Below, in pieces: positions 8,869-16,935 of a stretch of DNA of 64,000 bases (the first letter of the stretch is position 1; each line of letters opens with the position of its first letter). The notes beneath the pieces are model-generated. The model searched no databases. It was not told where the DNA came from and was given only the letters and a program-made list of their open reading frames with translations. The stretch is taken from positions 1,426,001 to 1,490,000 of the forward strand of contig OZ242009.1 in the NCBI GenBank assembly GCA_965204715.1. The letters run 5' to 3'. The stretch comes from CATOSP01 sp965204715. Its GTDB lineage: Bacteria > Chloroflexota > Dehalococcoidia > Lucifugimonadales > UBA3495. The position numbers and the translations under genes were made by a program.

Positions 8869-9918
8869 ATGGACCTTACCGACAGAAAGTTACTGAATCT
8901 TATCCAGAGCCGCTTCCCGATGGTGGACCGCCCCTATGCCGAGTTGGGCGGGGAGCTCGAAATAACCGAGGATGAAGTGCTGGAGCGGCTGACCGAGTTG
9001 AAGCGTCAGAATGTTCTCCGGCAGGTAAGCGCCATATTCGATACCCGCCGCCTCGGTTACAAGACCACCCTGGTGGCGATGGCCTTTGAGCCGGAAGACC
9101 TGCACCGCAGCGCCCTCTGGATCAACCGCCATCCCGGTGTCAGCCACAACTATGCCCGGGAAGGTTCCTACTACAACCTGTGGTTCACCCTGGCCGTGCC
9201 ACCGGACCATGACCTTGAGTCCACGGTGAATTTCATGGCCCAGGAAACAGGCGCGCTCAGTTGCCGCATCATGCCCACCATCCGGTTCTTCAAGATAGGC
9301 GTGAACTTCGACATGGTGCAGCAGAAAGGCTCGTCCTACAACTATAGCCCCGACGGGTACGATGAGTCCGCCGCCGAGAGTTGGAACCGGGCCGTGGCCG
9401 TGACCGACGAGGACAAGGCGGCGATACTGGAGCTTCAGGAAGACCTGGAGCTGGTCCCCAGGCCCTTTGACGCCATGGCGCAGCGCCTGGGCAAGACCAC
9501 CGGCGAGCTTTACGCAATGGCACAGGAATTCCAGGACCGCCGTATCATGCGCCGCTACAGCGCGGTGCTGCATCATCGCCGCTCCGGGTTCCGGGCCAAT
9601 GCCATGATCGTCTGGAAGGTGCCGGAAGAGCGCGCCGATGAAGTGGGTATGACCATGGCCGGGCACAAGGCTGTGACCCACTGCTACCAGCGCCCCACTT
9701 TCCCCGACTGGCCCTACACCCACTTCACCATGGTCCATGCCACGTCGCCGGAAGGATGCGAGGAAATCGAGCGGGAGATCAGCGAGGCCACGGGAATCAC
9801 CGAGCGGCTGATGCTCTACAGCACCAGGGAATACAAGAAGACGCGGGTGCGTTACTTCGTCGACGACTACGAGCGTTATCGGGTGAATGTGCAGGCTGCC
9901 CCGGTATCCACTTCTTAA
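8869..9918 (+). CDS. Fused siroheme decarboxylase (AhbA-AhbB / NirDLGH-like, Lrp fold)
   Basis: A 349-residue protein with two tandem Lrp/AsnC-like units. Unit 1 (about 1-160) starts MDLTDRKLLNLIQ, has an HTH, and continues with the family signatures HPGVSHNYAREG and YNLWFT. Unit 2 (about 185-340) repeats the plan (ILELQEDLELVPRPFD, HTH, then VTHCYQRPTFPDWPY). Siroheme decarboxylases remove the two acetate carboxyls of siroheme to give didecarboxysiroheme, an intermediate of the alternative (Ahb) haem route and of haem d1 synthesis. Here the two usual subunits are joined in one chain. It is followed after 22 bases by precorrin-2 dehydrogenase and then hemC, which supports the siroheme-to-haem role. 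A pure transcription regulator is less likely because of the active-site motifs. Confidence 0.85.
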   Translation: MDLTDRKLLNLIQSRFPMVDRPYAELGGELEITEDEVLERLTELKRQNVLRQVSAIFDTRRLGYKTTLVAMAFEPEDLHRSALWINRHPGVSHNYAREGSYYNLWFTLAVPPDHDLESTVNFMAQETGALSCRIMPTIRFFKIGVNFDMVQQKGSSYNYSPDGYDESAAESWNRAVAVTDEDKAAILELQEDLELVPRPFDAMAQRLGKTTGELYAMAQEFQDRRIMRRYSAVLHHRRSGFRANAMIVWKVPEERADEVGMTMAGHKAVTHCYQRPTFPDWPYTHFTMVHATSPEGCEEIEREISEATGITERLMLYSTREYKKTRVRYFVDDYERYRVNVQAAPVSTS

Positions 9919-9940
9919 CCGGCGGGATATATCTGTAACG

Positions 9941-10684
9941 ATGTCTGAATACTATCCGGTCTATCTCAACCTCAAGGACAGGCGGTGTGTCGTCGTCGGG
10001 GGAGGCACAATCGCCCAGGACAAGATAATCAAGCTGCTGGAATCCGGCGCAGTTGTCTCCGTAGTCAGCCCCGACGCCACCCCGGTGATCCAGTCCCTCG
10101 CCGACGAAGGACGGCTGGAGTGGGCACGCCGTGAGTACTGCCCTGGGGACCTGTGCGGCGCGTTCATGGGCATCGCGGCCACCAACCGGCGGGACGTCAA
10201 CCGCTGCATCTTCGAGGAGGCCGAGGAACACGGCATCCTTCTGAACGTGGTGGACGACCCCGTGTTGTGTTCATTCATCGCGCCCGCCATCGTGAAGCGG
10301 GGCCAGGTGACCCTGGCTGTATCCACGGGAGGGGCCAGTCCAGCCTTGGCTCGCAAGCTCCGGGAGTCCCTCGAAAACTCGCCCGCCCTCCAGTGGTCCG
10401 ACCTTGCCCCGGTGCTGTCCCGCGTCCGGCGGGAGATCAGGCGTATGGGAGTGAAGATCCACCCCCAGCGGTGGCAGTGCAGCATGACTCCCGAATTGCT
10501 GGATTTGGTCCAATCGGGCCGCGAGGAAGAAGCCGTATCCTCCCTCCTGGCAGACCTGACCAGCCCAGACGTCCCCGGCCTCTGCTCGACCGTTGGCCGG
10601 TGCGACCCGGACTCACCAGACGGACCATGCGCCGTTCGCCAACACGGGATGCTCCCCGCCGTGACCGGGGGCCGGGGACGCTAG
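9941..10684 (+). CDS. sirC: Precorrin-2 dehydrogenase / sirohydrochlorin ferrochelatase-like (CysG N-terminal type)
   Basis: A 247-residue NAD-dependent enzyme that oxidises precorrin-2 to sirohydrochlorin. The N-terminus YPVYLNLKDRRCVVVGGGTI is the family's Rossmann signature, followed by VSPDATP, GIAATNRRDVNR and the C-terminal dimer/active-site region VVDDPVLCSFIAPAIVKRG and STGGASPALARKLRE. The C-terminal tail from about residue 200 is low in conservation and Cys/Pro-rich. The ATG at 9941 was chosen because the family motif begins directly there; an ATG at 9887 would overlap the preceding gene. It is the middle gene of the tetrapyrrole operon. Confidence 0.9.
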   Translation: MSEYYPVYLNLKDRRCVVVGGGTIAQDKIIKLLESGAVVSVVSPDATPVIQSLADEGRLEWARREYCPGDLCGAFMGIAATNRRDVNRCIFEEAEEHGILLNVVDDPVLCSFIAPAIVKRGQVTLAVSTGGASPALARKLRESLENSPALQWSDLAPVLSRVRREIRRMGVKIHPQRWQCSMTPELLDLVQSGREEEAVSSLLADLTSPDVPGLCSTVGRCDPDSPDGPCAVRQHGMLPAVTGGRGR

Positions 10685-10768
10685 TTTGAACACCCGCAAC
10701 ACTTCCCAACAAGGACGCCGCCCCGTACCCGGTCCGGGGCATGAGCGGCCGCCAAGGTCAGTCCCCAG

Positions 10769-11701
10769 ATGAGAAAGACCTTCAAGGTCGGCACCCGCGG
10801 CAGCGGCCTGGCCTTGCGCCAGACTGAGGAAGTCCTGTCCATACTGCGCGGGCTGTACCCGGACCTGGACTTCCAGGTGGAGATCGTGCGCACCCAGGGA
10901 GATGCCAACCCCACGGCGCCCTTGGCCGGAATGGGGCTGGGCATATTCGTCAAGGAAATTGAGCGCCAACTGCTGGACGGAACGCTGGACATGGCGGTCC
11001 ACAGCCTGAAGGACATGCCCACCGAACTGCCCGAGGGTCTGGCCATCGGCGCGACGCCCAAACGCGCCGACCCCAGGGACGTTCTGGTGAACCGCTGGAA
11101 CTGCCGCCTCTCCGAGCTTCCCCAGGGCGCCCGTATAGGCACCAGCAGCCCCCGCCGCCGGGCGTTGATCCAGACCCTTTGCCCCCAGGCAACGGTGCTG
11201 CCTATCCGCGGCAACGTGGACACCCGCTTGAGCAAGGCTGCCGGGGATGACTATGACGGAGCGGTCCTGGCCGCCGCCGGCCTGGCCCGCATGGGCCTCA
11301 CTGAACATATAGCCGAGTACCTTTCCCCCCAGCGGTTCGTGCCGCCTCCCGGCCAGGGCGCGTTGGCCATCGAAGTCCGGGCTGACGACGCGGAGCTCAT
11401 GGACCTGCTCCGCCCCGCCGAAGACCCGGAGACCAGGTTCGCCGCCACTGCGGAACGGGCCTTCCTGGAAAAGCTGGGCGGCGGCTGCCAGCTACCCGTG
11501 GGCGCTTACGGCCGTGCCCAGGGCGAGGCAATGTTCCTGACCGTGTTCCTAAGCTCCTCTGACGGTCAAAAAGCCTTCCGCGCCAAGGTCGAGGGCCTGA
11601 CCCACGACCCCCTGCAACTGGCCAGCGACGCCTACCTGGCAGTGCTGGAACGCGGCGGCGGACCCCTCCTCGAGGTGGAGTGGGAGGAATTGGGACAATA
11701 G
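10769..11701 (+). CDS. hemC: Porphobilinogen deaminase (hydroxymethylbilane synthase)
   Basis: Polymerises four porphobilinogens to hydroxymethylbilane in the cytoplasm. Family motifs run in order: VGTRGSGLALRQTEEV at the N-terminus, VKEIERQLLDGTLDMAVHSL with the conserved KDMPTELPEGL, then GTSSPRRRALI. The dipyrromethane cofactor region follows: ERAFLEKLGGGCQLPVGAY, with Cys near residue 240. The length of 310 residues is normal. It lies 84 bases after the precorrin-2 dehydrogenase gene and probably shares its transcript, so early and siroheme-branch steps are co-expressed. Confidence 0.97.
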   Translation: MRKTFKVGTRGSGLALRQTEEVLSILRGLYPDLDFQVEIVRTQGDANPTAPLAGMGLGIFVKEIERQLLDGTLDMAVHSLKDMPTELPEGLAIGATPKRADPRDVLVNRWNCRLSELPQGARIGTSSPRRRALIQTLCPQATVLPIRGNVDTRLSKAAGDDYDGAVLAAAGLARMGLTEHIAEYLSPQRFVPPPGQGALAIEVRADDAELMDLLRPAEDPETRFAATAERAFLEKLGGGCQLPVGAYGRAQGEAMFLTVFLSSSDGQKAFRAKVEGLTHDPLQLASDAYLAVLERGGGPLLEVEWEELGQ

Positions 11702-11898
11702 CCTATCCTGACTATGGATACGCCCCAACACAGGCTTGGAATAGCGCTTCGTCTTGTTGATAAAACGCTATCGCCAGATGCTTCCCCGGTCTGATACCCT
11801 GTATACGGAAACCTTGGCTCCTTCAATTTCCCCGTTGTCCCATTCGGCTGCGGTGAGATTTCTATACTACCTGGCAACCGGCTACTTTGGAGAGAAAG

Positions 11899-12489
11899 AT
11901 GTTCCAGACTGAGGATATGCTCCGGGTCTTCCAGCAATACCGGGGCGACGCGGTGGTCATCCCCGGACGCGGGGGCCGGCACTGGGTGAACATCAGCACC
12001 AATGAGACCAGGGACGTTCCCCTGGGCGACCCGGCTATGGGCGGCCACGCATCCTTTGGGCTGGGGCTGGCCCTGGCCCGCCCCAATGAGAAGGTGGTGC
12101 TGTTCGACTCGGAGGGCGACGTTCTGATGAACCTGGGCGCTCTGCCCACCATCGCGGAGAAGGCGCCTGGCAACTTCTACCACTTCATGCTGGACAACGA
12201 GTGCTACGCCACCACCGGCGGCCAGCCGGTCCCCAACGCGGCCAACGTTCAGTACGACGTCATCGCCCGTGGCTCCGGCTACCCCGCAGCCTACGCTTTC
12301 GATAACCTGGAGGACTTCTCCAACAACATCCAGCAAATCCTGGATCAACCCGGCCCGGTGTTCGTGGCCATGAAAGTATACCCGGAGATCGAGAACCTCC
12401 CCATCGGGCAGCGCAGAAGGTGGCAGACCCGTTCCCGAGACCAGGTCATTGAAGACCTGAAAACCTCGATGGGGCCGCGAGTTGCCTGA
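11899..12489 (+). CDS. Stand-alone TPP-binding (PYR/PP C-terminal) decarboxylase-like subunit
   Basis: A 196-residue protein equal to the C-terminal thiamine-pyrophosphate-binding domain of the acetolactate synthase/sulfopyruvate decarboxylase family. DPAMGGHASFGLGLALARP, EGDVLMNLGALPTIA and DNECYATTGGQPVPNAAN follow the family order, although the usual GDG of the metal-binding motif reads EGD. Enzymes such as sulfopyruvate decarboxylase beta and phosphonopyruvate-decarboxylase-like proteins have this layout and need an alpha partner, none of which is adjacent. The start at 11899 is chosen for the GGAGAGAAAG just upstream; an in-frame ATG at 11887 lies inside that ribosome-binding site. Confidence 0.78.
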   Translation: MFQTEDMLRVFQQYRGDAVVIPGRGGRHWVNISTNETRDVPLGDPAMGGHASFGLGLALARPNEKVVLFDSEGDVLMNLGALPTIAEKAPGNFYHFMLDNECYATTGGQPVPNAANVQYDVIARGSGYPAAYAFDNLEDFSNNIQQILDQPGPVFVAMKVYPEIENLPIGQRRRWQTRSRDQVIEDLKTSMGPRVA

Positions 12490-12565
12490 CCTCTAATCGA
12501 TAATCAGCCGGGACATCGGTCCAAACTCCTAAACACCATGACAAATCTACAAGTTGGAGAGAAAC

Positions 12566-13087
12566 ATGCCGGCAGCAGCAATTTCGTTGACCACCCTGGA
12601 ACGCAACTGGGGCATGGTGGACCGCGCCCTGGACGGCTTGGGCGATGAAGCCTGGAACGCCCAACCCAACGATCAGAGCAACTCCATCGCCTGGCTTCTC
12701 TGGCACATGACCCGTGTCGTGGACACCTTCGTCAACACCCGGTTTCTCTCCCAGCCCGAGCTTTGGGTGCGTGACGGCTGGCATGAGAAGTGCGGCCTGG
12801 CCGCCGACTCGGGCACCGGCCAGGGAATGTCTACAGATGACGTGGCGGCATGGCAGGCCCCGTCCCGGGAAGCCCTGACCGGGTATTACGAGGCTGTCAA
12901 GGCTTGTGCCAGGGAGTGGCTCGGTTCGGTCAGCGACGAGACCATGGCCGGGACCATCACCATGCCCAACGGGGACCCGCGCCCGGCGGCCGATATGCTT
13001 GGGACACTGGTATACGACAACACCGTCCACGGTGGCCAGATCGCCTACCTGCGCGGCTACTACCGGGGCATGGGCTGGTTTGTGTAG
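12566..13087 (+). CDS. DinB-family (DUF664-like) metal-dependent protein
   Basis: A 173-residue four-helix-bundle protein. The DinB metal-site histidines are recognisable: the one in WLLWHMTRVVD (near residue 47) and the pair-forming histidine near the C-terminus in the segment HGGQIAYLRGYYRG. Members are often thiol-S-transferases (mycothiol, bacillithiol) or uncharacterised hydrolases; which applies cannot be told. GGAGAGAAAC directly before the ATG at 12566 makes that start preferable to the in-frame ATG at 12554. The same ribosome-binding pattern precedes the upstream TPP gene. Confidence 0.8.
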   Translation: MPAAAISLTTLERNWGMVDRALDGLGDEAWNAQPNDQSNSIAWLLWHMTRVVDTFVNTRFLSQPELWVRDGWHEKCGLAADSGTGQGMSTDDVAAWQAPSREALTGYYEAVKACAREWLGSVSDETMAGTITMPNGDPRPAADMLGTLVYDNTVHGGQIAYLRGYYRGMGWFV

Positions 13088-13103
13088 GCCAGAGAAGAAT
13101 GGA

Positions 13104-13131
13104 CAGTGATCAGTGGTCAGTAGCCAGTTCA
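13104..13131. repeat. Degenerate heptamer repeat, CAGTGRT type
   Basis: Four direct 7-base units in a row: CAGTGAT, CAGTGGT, CAGTAGC, CAGTTCA. The same 7-base periodicity occurs in the intergenic regions at 15268-15295, 38472-38537 and 43078-43133. Confidence 0.6.
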
Positions 13132-13190
13132 CGGCTCTCAACTGGCCCACTGCCAGCCGGCCACACGGATGAGATGAAGGGAGCAATGAC

Positions 13191-13586
13191 ATGAGCACTT
13201 CCGCACAGGGCACGAAACCCTATGTGGTGCATGGGCCGCAGGACGCGAACACCACCGCCCAGACCAGGGGCATGGAGCGTCGTCCGGGGATAACGGCGTT
13301 GACCGCCGGAGCGTCGAAAATCTGGCTTGGGCTGGTCACTGCCGCGCCCAACGAGGCCGGGCCGCCCCACCACCACGGAGAAGCCGAGACCGCCGCGTAC
13401 ATCCTCAGCGGCCGGGTCCGGGTCTACTTCGGTGAGGACTTCAAGGAATACGTGGAGGCGGGCCCCGGCGACTTCCTGTTCGTCCCGGCCAACACTCCCC
13501 ACATAGAGGCCAACCCCTACGACGAACCCCAGACCGCGGTGCTGGCCCGTTCCCCGGACAACATCGTGGTGAACCTGGGCGAGTAG
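13191..13586 (+). CDS. Cupin-domain protein
   Basis: A 131-residue single-domain cupin. Metal-site motif 1 is GPPHHHGEAETAAYILSG (His-His-His...Glu, near residues 63-69), and motif 2 is GDFLFVPANTPHIEAN with the fourth ligand His. Cupins of this size include isomerases, dioxygenases and sugar or auxin-type binding proteins; the substrate is not evident. GGGAG lies 9 bases before the ATG. It is followed by the GMC oxidoreductase gene on the same strand, so the two may act on the same compound (inference). Confidence 0.85.
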   Translation: MSTSAQGTKPYVVHGPQDANTTAQTRGMERRPGITALTAGASKIWLGLVTAAPNEAGPPHHHGEAETAAYILSGRVRVYFGEDFKEYVEAGPGDFLFVPANTPHIEANPYDEPQTAVLARSPDNIVVNLGE

Positions 13587-13698
13587 AGCGAGCAGTGGTT
13601 GGCATCCAGGGTCCGGTTATGGGTAACTGTCAAAGTCGGGAGAGTCGCCCGATCCTATGATTAACACCGACCACTGAAAGAACTGGAGGCTTTTGCTG

Positions 13699-15249
13699 AT
13701 GAAATACGACTACATCGTCATAGGCTCAGGTTCCGCAGGATCAATCGTAGCCACGCGGTTGAGCGAAGACCCTGCCCGCTCGGTGTTGCTCCTGGAGGCC
13801 GGGCCGGACTACCCCGACTTCGAGCATCTGCCGGAGGAGGTCAAGTTCGGCTACGCCACCGGCACCGACATAATGACCAGCGACCACAACTGGCAGTTCA
13901 CCGGCAAGGCCACCGAGCAGGCCGAGCCTATGCTGGTGCCCAGGGGCAAGGTCACCGGCGGCTCCAGCGCCATCAACGGCCAGGTCTTCCTGCGGGGCGT
14001 TCCCGAGGACTACGACTCCTGGGCGGCCCTGGGCAACGACCAGTGGCGCTTCCAGGACCTGCTGCAATACTTCCGCATGATCGAGACCGACACCGACTTC
14101 GGAACCGACGACTTCCATAACTCGGATGGCCCCATAATCGTGCGCCGGTTCAAGTCCGATGAGATGCTGCCTGACCAGCAGGCTTTCTACGACGCCTGCC
14201 GGGCCATCGGCATCCCCGACAGCCCGGACCACAACCTCCCCGATGCATCGGGAGTCGGCCCCTGCCCGGTGAACAACCCCAACGGCATCCGCTGGAGCAC
14301 GGCCCTGGGCTACCTCAGCATGGCCCGGCACCGCCTGAACCTCACCCTACGGCCCAATTGCACGGTCCACCGCATCGTATTCGAGGGCAAGCGGGCAGTG
14401 GGAGTCGAGGTCGAGAGCGGGGGTGAAAAGTTCATCGCCGAGGGCGACGAGATAGTCCTCAGTTCCGGCGCAATCGGCTCGCCTCACATCCTGCTGCTTT
14501 CGGGCGTGGGACCGGCATCGCAACTGACCAGTTTCGACATTCCGGTGGTTCATGACCTCCCCGGCGTTGGCCAGGGTATGCGCGATCATCCGACCGTTCC
14601 GGTTACCTGGCGGACCAGGCCCGAGCATCCGCTGGACGGGTATGCGCCCCGGATGCAGATGGCCCTGCGAACCACGGCCGAGGGTTCCCAACTGCGCAAC
14701 GACATCCAGGTGTTGATGCAGTCCTTCGCCACTGAACGGATCAACCGCGGCGGAGACCGCATGGAACCCCTGGGCATACGGATGCTGGTGATCCTGAACC
14801 TGGCCGTGGGTTCCGGCGAACTCCGGCTCCAGTCCGCCGACCCGTCAGTACAGCCCTTCCTGGACTACAACTACCTCAAGGAGGAATTCGACCGGAAGCG
14901 GCTGCGGGACACGGTGCGCATGTGCGTGAGGCTGGCGGACCATCCGGGGTTCCGCGACATCATCGAGGCTCGCACTGAGCCGACGGACGCGGAGTTGGCC
15001 TCGGACGACGCTCTGGACCAGTTCCTGTACCGTGAGGTTTCCACGGGCCAGCACATAACATGCACCTGCAAGATGGGACCGGCGTCAGACCCTATGGCGG
15101 TGGTTGACCAGTACGGGAGGGTTCACGGAATGGAGGGCATCCGCGTCGTGGACGCTTCCATCATGCCCGACTGCGTCCGTGCCAACACCAACGTCACCAC
15201 CATGATGATCGGCGAGCGCATCTCGGACTTCATCCGCCGGGGACAGTAG
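13699..15249 (+). CDS. GMC-family FAD-dependent oxidoreductase (choline dehydrogenase-like)
   Basis: A 516-residue flavoprotein that oxidises an alcohol. The FAD-binding N-terminus is YDYIVIGSGSAGSIVATRLS followed by VLLLEAGP. GMC signature 1 is GGSSAINGQVFLRG (near residues 90-103) and signature 2 is SSGAIGSPHILLLSGVGP. The C-terminal catalytic region has STGQHITCTCKMG and NTNVTTMMIGERISD. The usual HxxGTCKMG is altered to HITCTCKMG, so the substrate may differ from choline. The ATG at 13699 has GGAGG 9 bases upstream and was preferred over a TTG at 13693. Confidence 0.92.
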   Translation: MKYDYIVIGSGSAGSIVATRLSEDPARSVLLLEAGPDYPDFEHLPEEVKFGYATGTDIMTSDHNWQFTGKATEQAEPMLVPRGKVTGGSSAINGQVFLRGVPEDYDSWAALGNDQWRFQDLLQYFRMIETDTDFGTDDFHNSDGPIIVRRFKSDEMLPDQQAFYDACRAIGIPDSPDHNLPDASGVGPCPVNNPNGIRWSTALGYLSMARHRLNLTLRPNCTVHRIVFEGKRAVGVEVESGGEKFIAEGDEIVLSSGAIGSPHILLLSGVGPASQLTSFDIPVVHDLPGVGQGMRDHPTVPVTWRTRPEHPLDGYAPRMQMALRTTAEGSQLRNDIQVLMQSFATERINRGGDRMEPLGIRMLVILNLAVGSGELRLQSADPSVQPFLDYNYLKEEFDRKRLRDTVRMCVRLADHPGFRDIIEARTEPTDAELASDDALDQFLYREVSTGQHITCTCKMGPASDPMAVVDQYGRVHGMEGIRVVDASIMPDCVRANTNVTTMMIGERISDFIRRGQ

Positions 15250-15267
15250 GGAACTCTGAAACCCCGC

Positions 15268-15295
15268 TCGTACCTTCAGACTCGTACCTTCAGAC
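15268..15295. repeat. 14-bp tandem duplication
   Basis: CTCGTACCTTCAGA occurs twice in immediate succession, just downstream of the GMC gene. The period is two heptamers, as in the other short intergenic repeats in this window. Confidence 0.6.
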
Positions 15296-15319
15296 TTGAA
15301 GTTGGCCGGTGTCCGGAGG

Positions 15320-15682
15320 TTATCCCTCCACGCCGCCCAACGCCGACATCCGGGCAACGAACTGGTGGACCAGGGGACGCTCGGCTTCTATCTCGTAGGG
15401 TTCCAGGCTGTCGTGGTAGAAGTGCCAGTGGAACATTTCCGCTATGCTGAATTCACCGACTATTGAATTGTCGTTGTACTCCCTGGCCAGACGGTAAACG
15501 GCGTTCTTCATGGAGCGGTAGCTCTCATACCGCCAATTGCGTTGTTGGGCGATGGCAGTCACAACCTGTACCGCCGCGCCATACAGCTTCTCCGACGCTT
15601 GCAAGTGGTCGCCGGACGTGAATTCCTCGTCGGACTGCCGGAGGAACATCATCGCGGTCTGGATGCGTTCCTGGGGACTCAT
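15320..15682 (-). CDS. PaREP1/HEPN-like small helical protein
   Basis: A 120-residue all-helical protein: QERIQTAMMFLRQSDEEF, then GDHLQASEKLYGAAVQVVTA, followed by a long helix and HFYHDSLEPYEIE near the C-terminus. The 'DxLQASEKxxxAA' segment is typical of PaREP1/HEPN-like proteins, common partners of nucleotidyltransferases or stand-alone nucleic-acid-linked proteins. A decayed relative lies at 40031-40396. The open frame extends upstream to 15766, but AGAGAG before the ATG at 15682 and the start of similarity favour the shorter form. No partner gene is adjacent. Confidence 0.72.
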   Translation of the reverse strand: MSPQERIQTAMMFLRQSDEEFTSGDHLQASEKLYGAAVQVVTAIAQQRNWRYESYRSMKNAVYRLAREYNDNSIVGEFSIAEMFHWHFYHDSLEPYEIEAERPLVHQFVARMSALGGVEG

Positions 15683-15791
15683 CTCTCTGGTGGTCACTGG
15701 CCGTCTCCCTTCGGGTTCCCGGCCCCAACTCAATAATATCCCATGGCTTGGATTCTGAGCCCTCAATGTACTGGCGTCACCGTCGCAATGG

Positions 15792-16877
15792 TTAGAACAC
15801 CACCACCGACCTCAGCACCTCGCCCCGCTCCATCCTATGGAACGCCTCCTCCACACCGTCCAGGGGTATGGTCTCGGAGACGAACCTGTCCAGATCAAGC
15901 CGTCCCTGTAGATACAGGTCGATGTACATGGGGAAGTCGCGGCTGGGGAGGCAATCGCCGTACCAGGAGGACTTGAGGGAACCGCCGCGCCCAAAGACCT
16001 CCAGCAGCGGAAGCTCGATTCTCATGTCCGGGCTGGGCACCCCCACCAAAACCACCGTTCCCGCGTGGTCCCTGGCGTAGAACGCCTGCTCGTAGGTTCG
16101 CGGGTTGCCCACTGCCTCGATGGCGACGTTGACGCCGTTGCCTCCGGTCAGCTCGCGGATGGCCTCCACCGGATCGGTGTTCCTCGAGTTTATGGTGTGG
16201 GTTGCGCCGAACTCACGCGCCCACTCCAGCTTGCGGTCGTCGATGTCCACGGCAATTATGGTGTGCGCCCCCGCCAACTTGGAACCGGCAATGGCGGCGT
16301 CTCCCACACCGCCGCACCCGATGACGGCCACGGAATCGCCGCGGGTCACACCGCCGGTATTGATGGCCGCGCCCAGCCCGGCCATGATGCCGCAGCCAAT
16401 TAGCCCGGCGGATGATGGGTTCGCCTTTGGGTCAACCTTCACTGCCTGCCCCGCATCCACCAGGGTAAGCTCGGCGAATGCGCCGATGCCCAGGGCCGGG
16501 GACAGGACTGTACCGTCGGCCAAAGTCATCTGGTTCTTGGCGTTTCGGCTGGCGAAGCAATACCAGGGCCGCCCGCGCAGGCACGACCGGCACCCGCCGC
16601 ACGGCGAGCGCCAGGCGATGATCACAAAGTCTCCGGTGGAGATGTTGTCCACCCCGTCCCCGACCGCCTCCACGGTGCCCGATGCCTCATGGCCCAGGAA
16701 GAACGGAAAGTCGTCGTTGATGGCCCCCTCCCGGTAATGCAGGTCTGTATGGCAGACCCCGCAGGCCCTGATACGTACCAGCGCCTCGCCGGGGCCCGGG
16801 TCTGGGACCAGGATGTCTTTGAGCTCTACGGCAGCGCCCCTTGCGCTGGAGATGACTCCTGTAACCTTGTGCGGCAT
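15792..16877 (-). CDS. Zinc-dependent medium-chain alcohol dehydrogenase (mycothiol-dependent formaldehyde dehydrogenase-like)
   Basis: A 361-residue MDR enzyme. The catalytic zinc site is visible in CGVCHTDLHYREG (Cys, His) and GHEASGTVEAVG (His-Glu). The structural zinc site is CGGCRSCLRGRPWYC, and the NAD-binding motif is VAVIGCGGVGDAAI, followed by VDIDDRKLEWA. Length and order match S-(hydroxymethyl)mycothiol dehydrogenase and other class III-type ADHs. Use of mycothiol in this organism is not shown; a general alcohol/aldehyde dehydrogenase role is equally possible. It is a single gene on the minus strand, convergent with nothing. Confidence 0.9.
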   Translation of the reverse strand: MPHKVTGVISSARGAAVELKDILVPDPGPGEALVRIRACGVCHTDLHYREGAINDDFPFFLGHEASGTVEAVGDGVDNISTGDFVIIAWRSPCGGCRSCLRGRPWYCFASRNAKNQMTLADGTVLSPALGIGAFAELTLVDAGQAVKVDPKANPSSAGLIGCGIMAGLGAAINTGGVTRGDSVAVIGCGGVGDAAIAGSKLAGAHTIIAVDIDDRKLEWAREFGATHTINSRNTDPVEAIRELTGGNGVNVAIEAVGNPRTYEQAFYARDHAGTVVLVGVPSPDMRIELPLLEVFGRGGSLKSSWYGDCLPSRDFPMYIDLYLQGRLDLDRFVSETIPLDGVEEAFHRMERGEVLRSVVVF

Positions 16878-16935
16878 CAGCTATTGCTCCATCCGTTTCT
16901 GGTTTGCTCTTGACGCTCCTGACACCCCCGATGGT

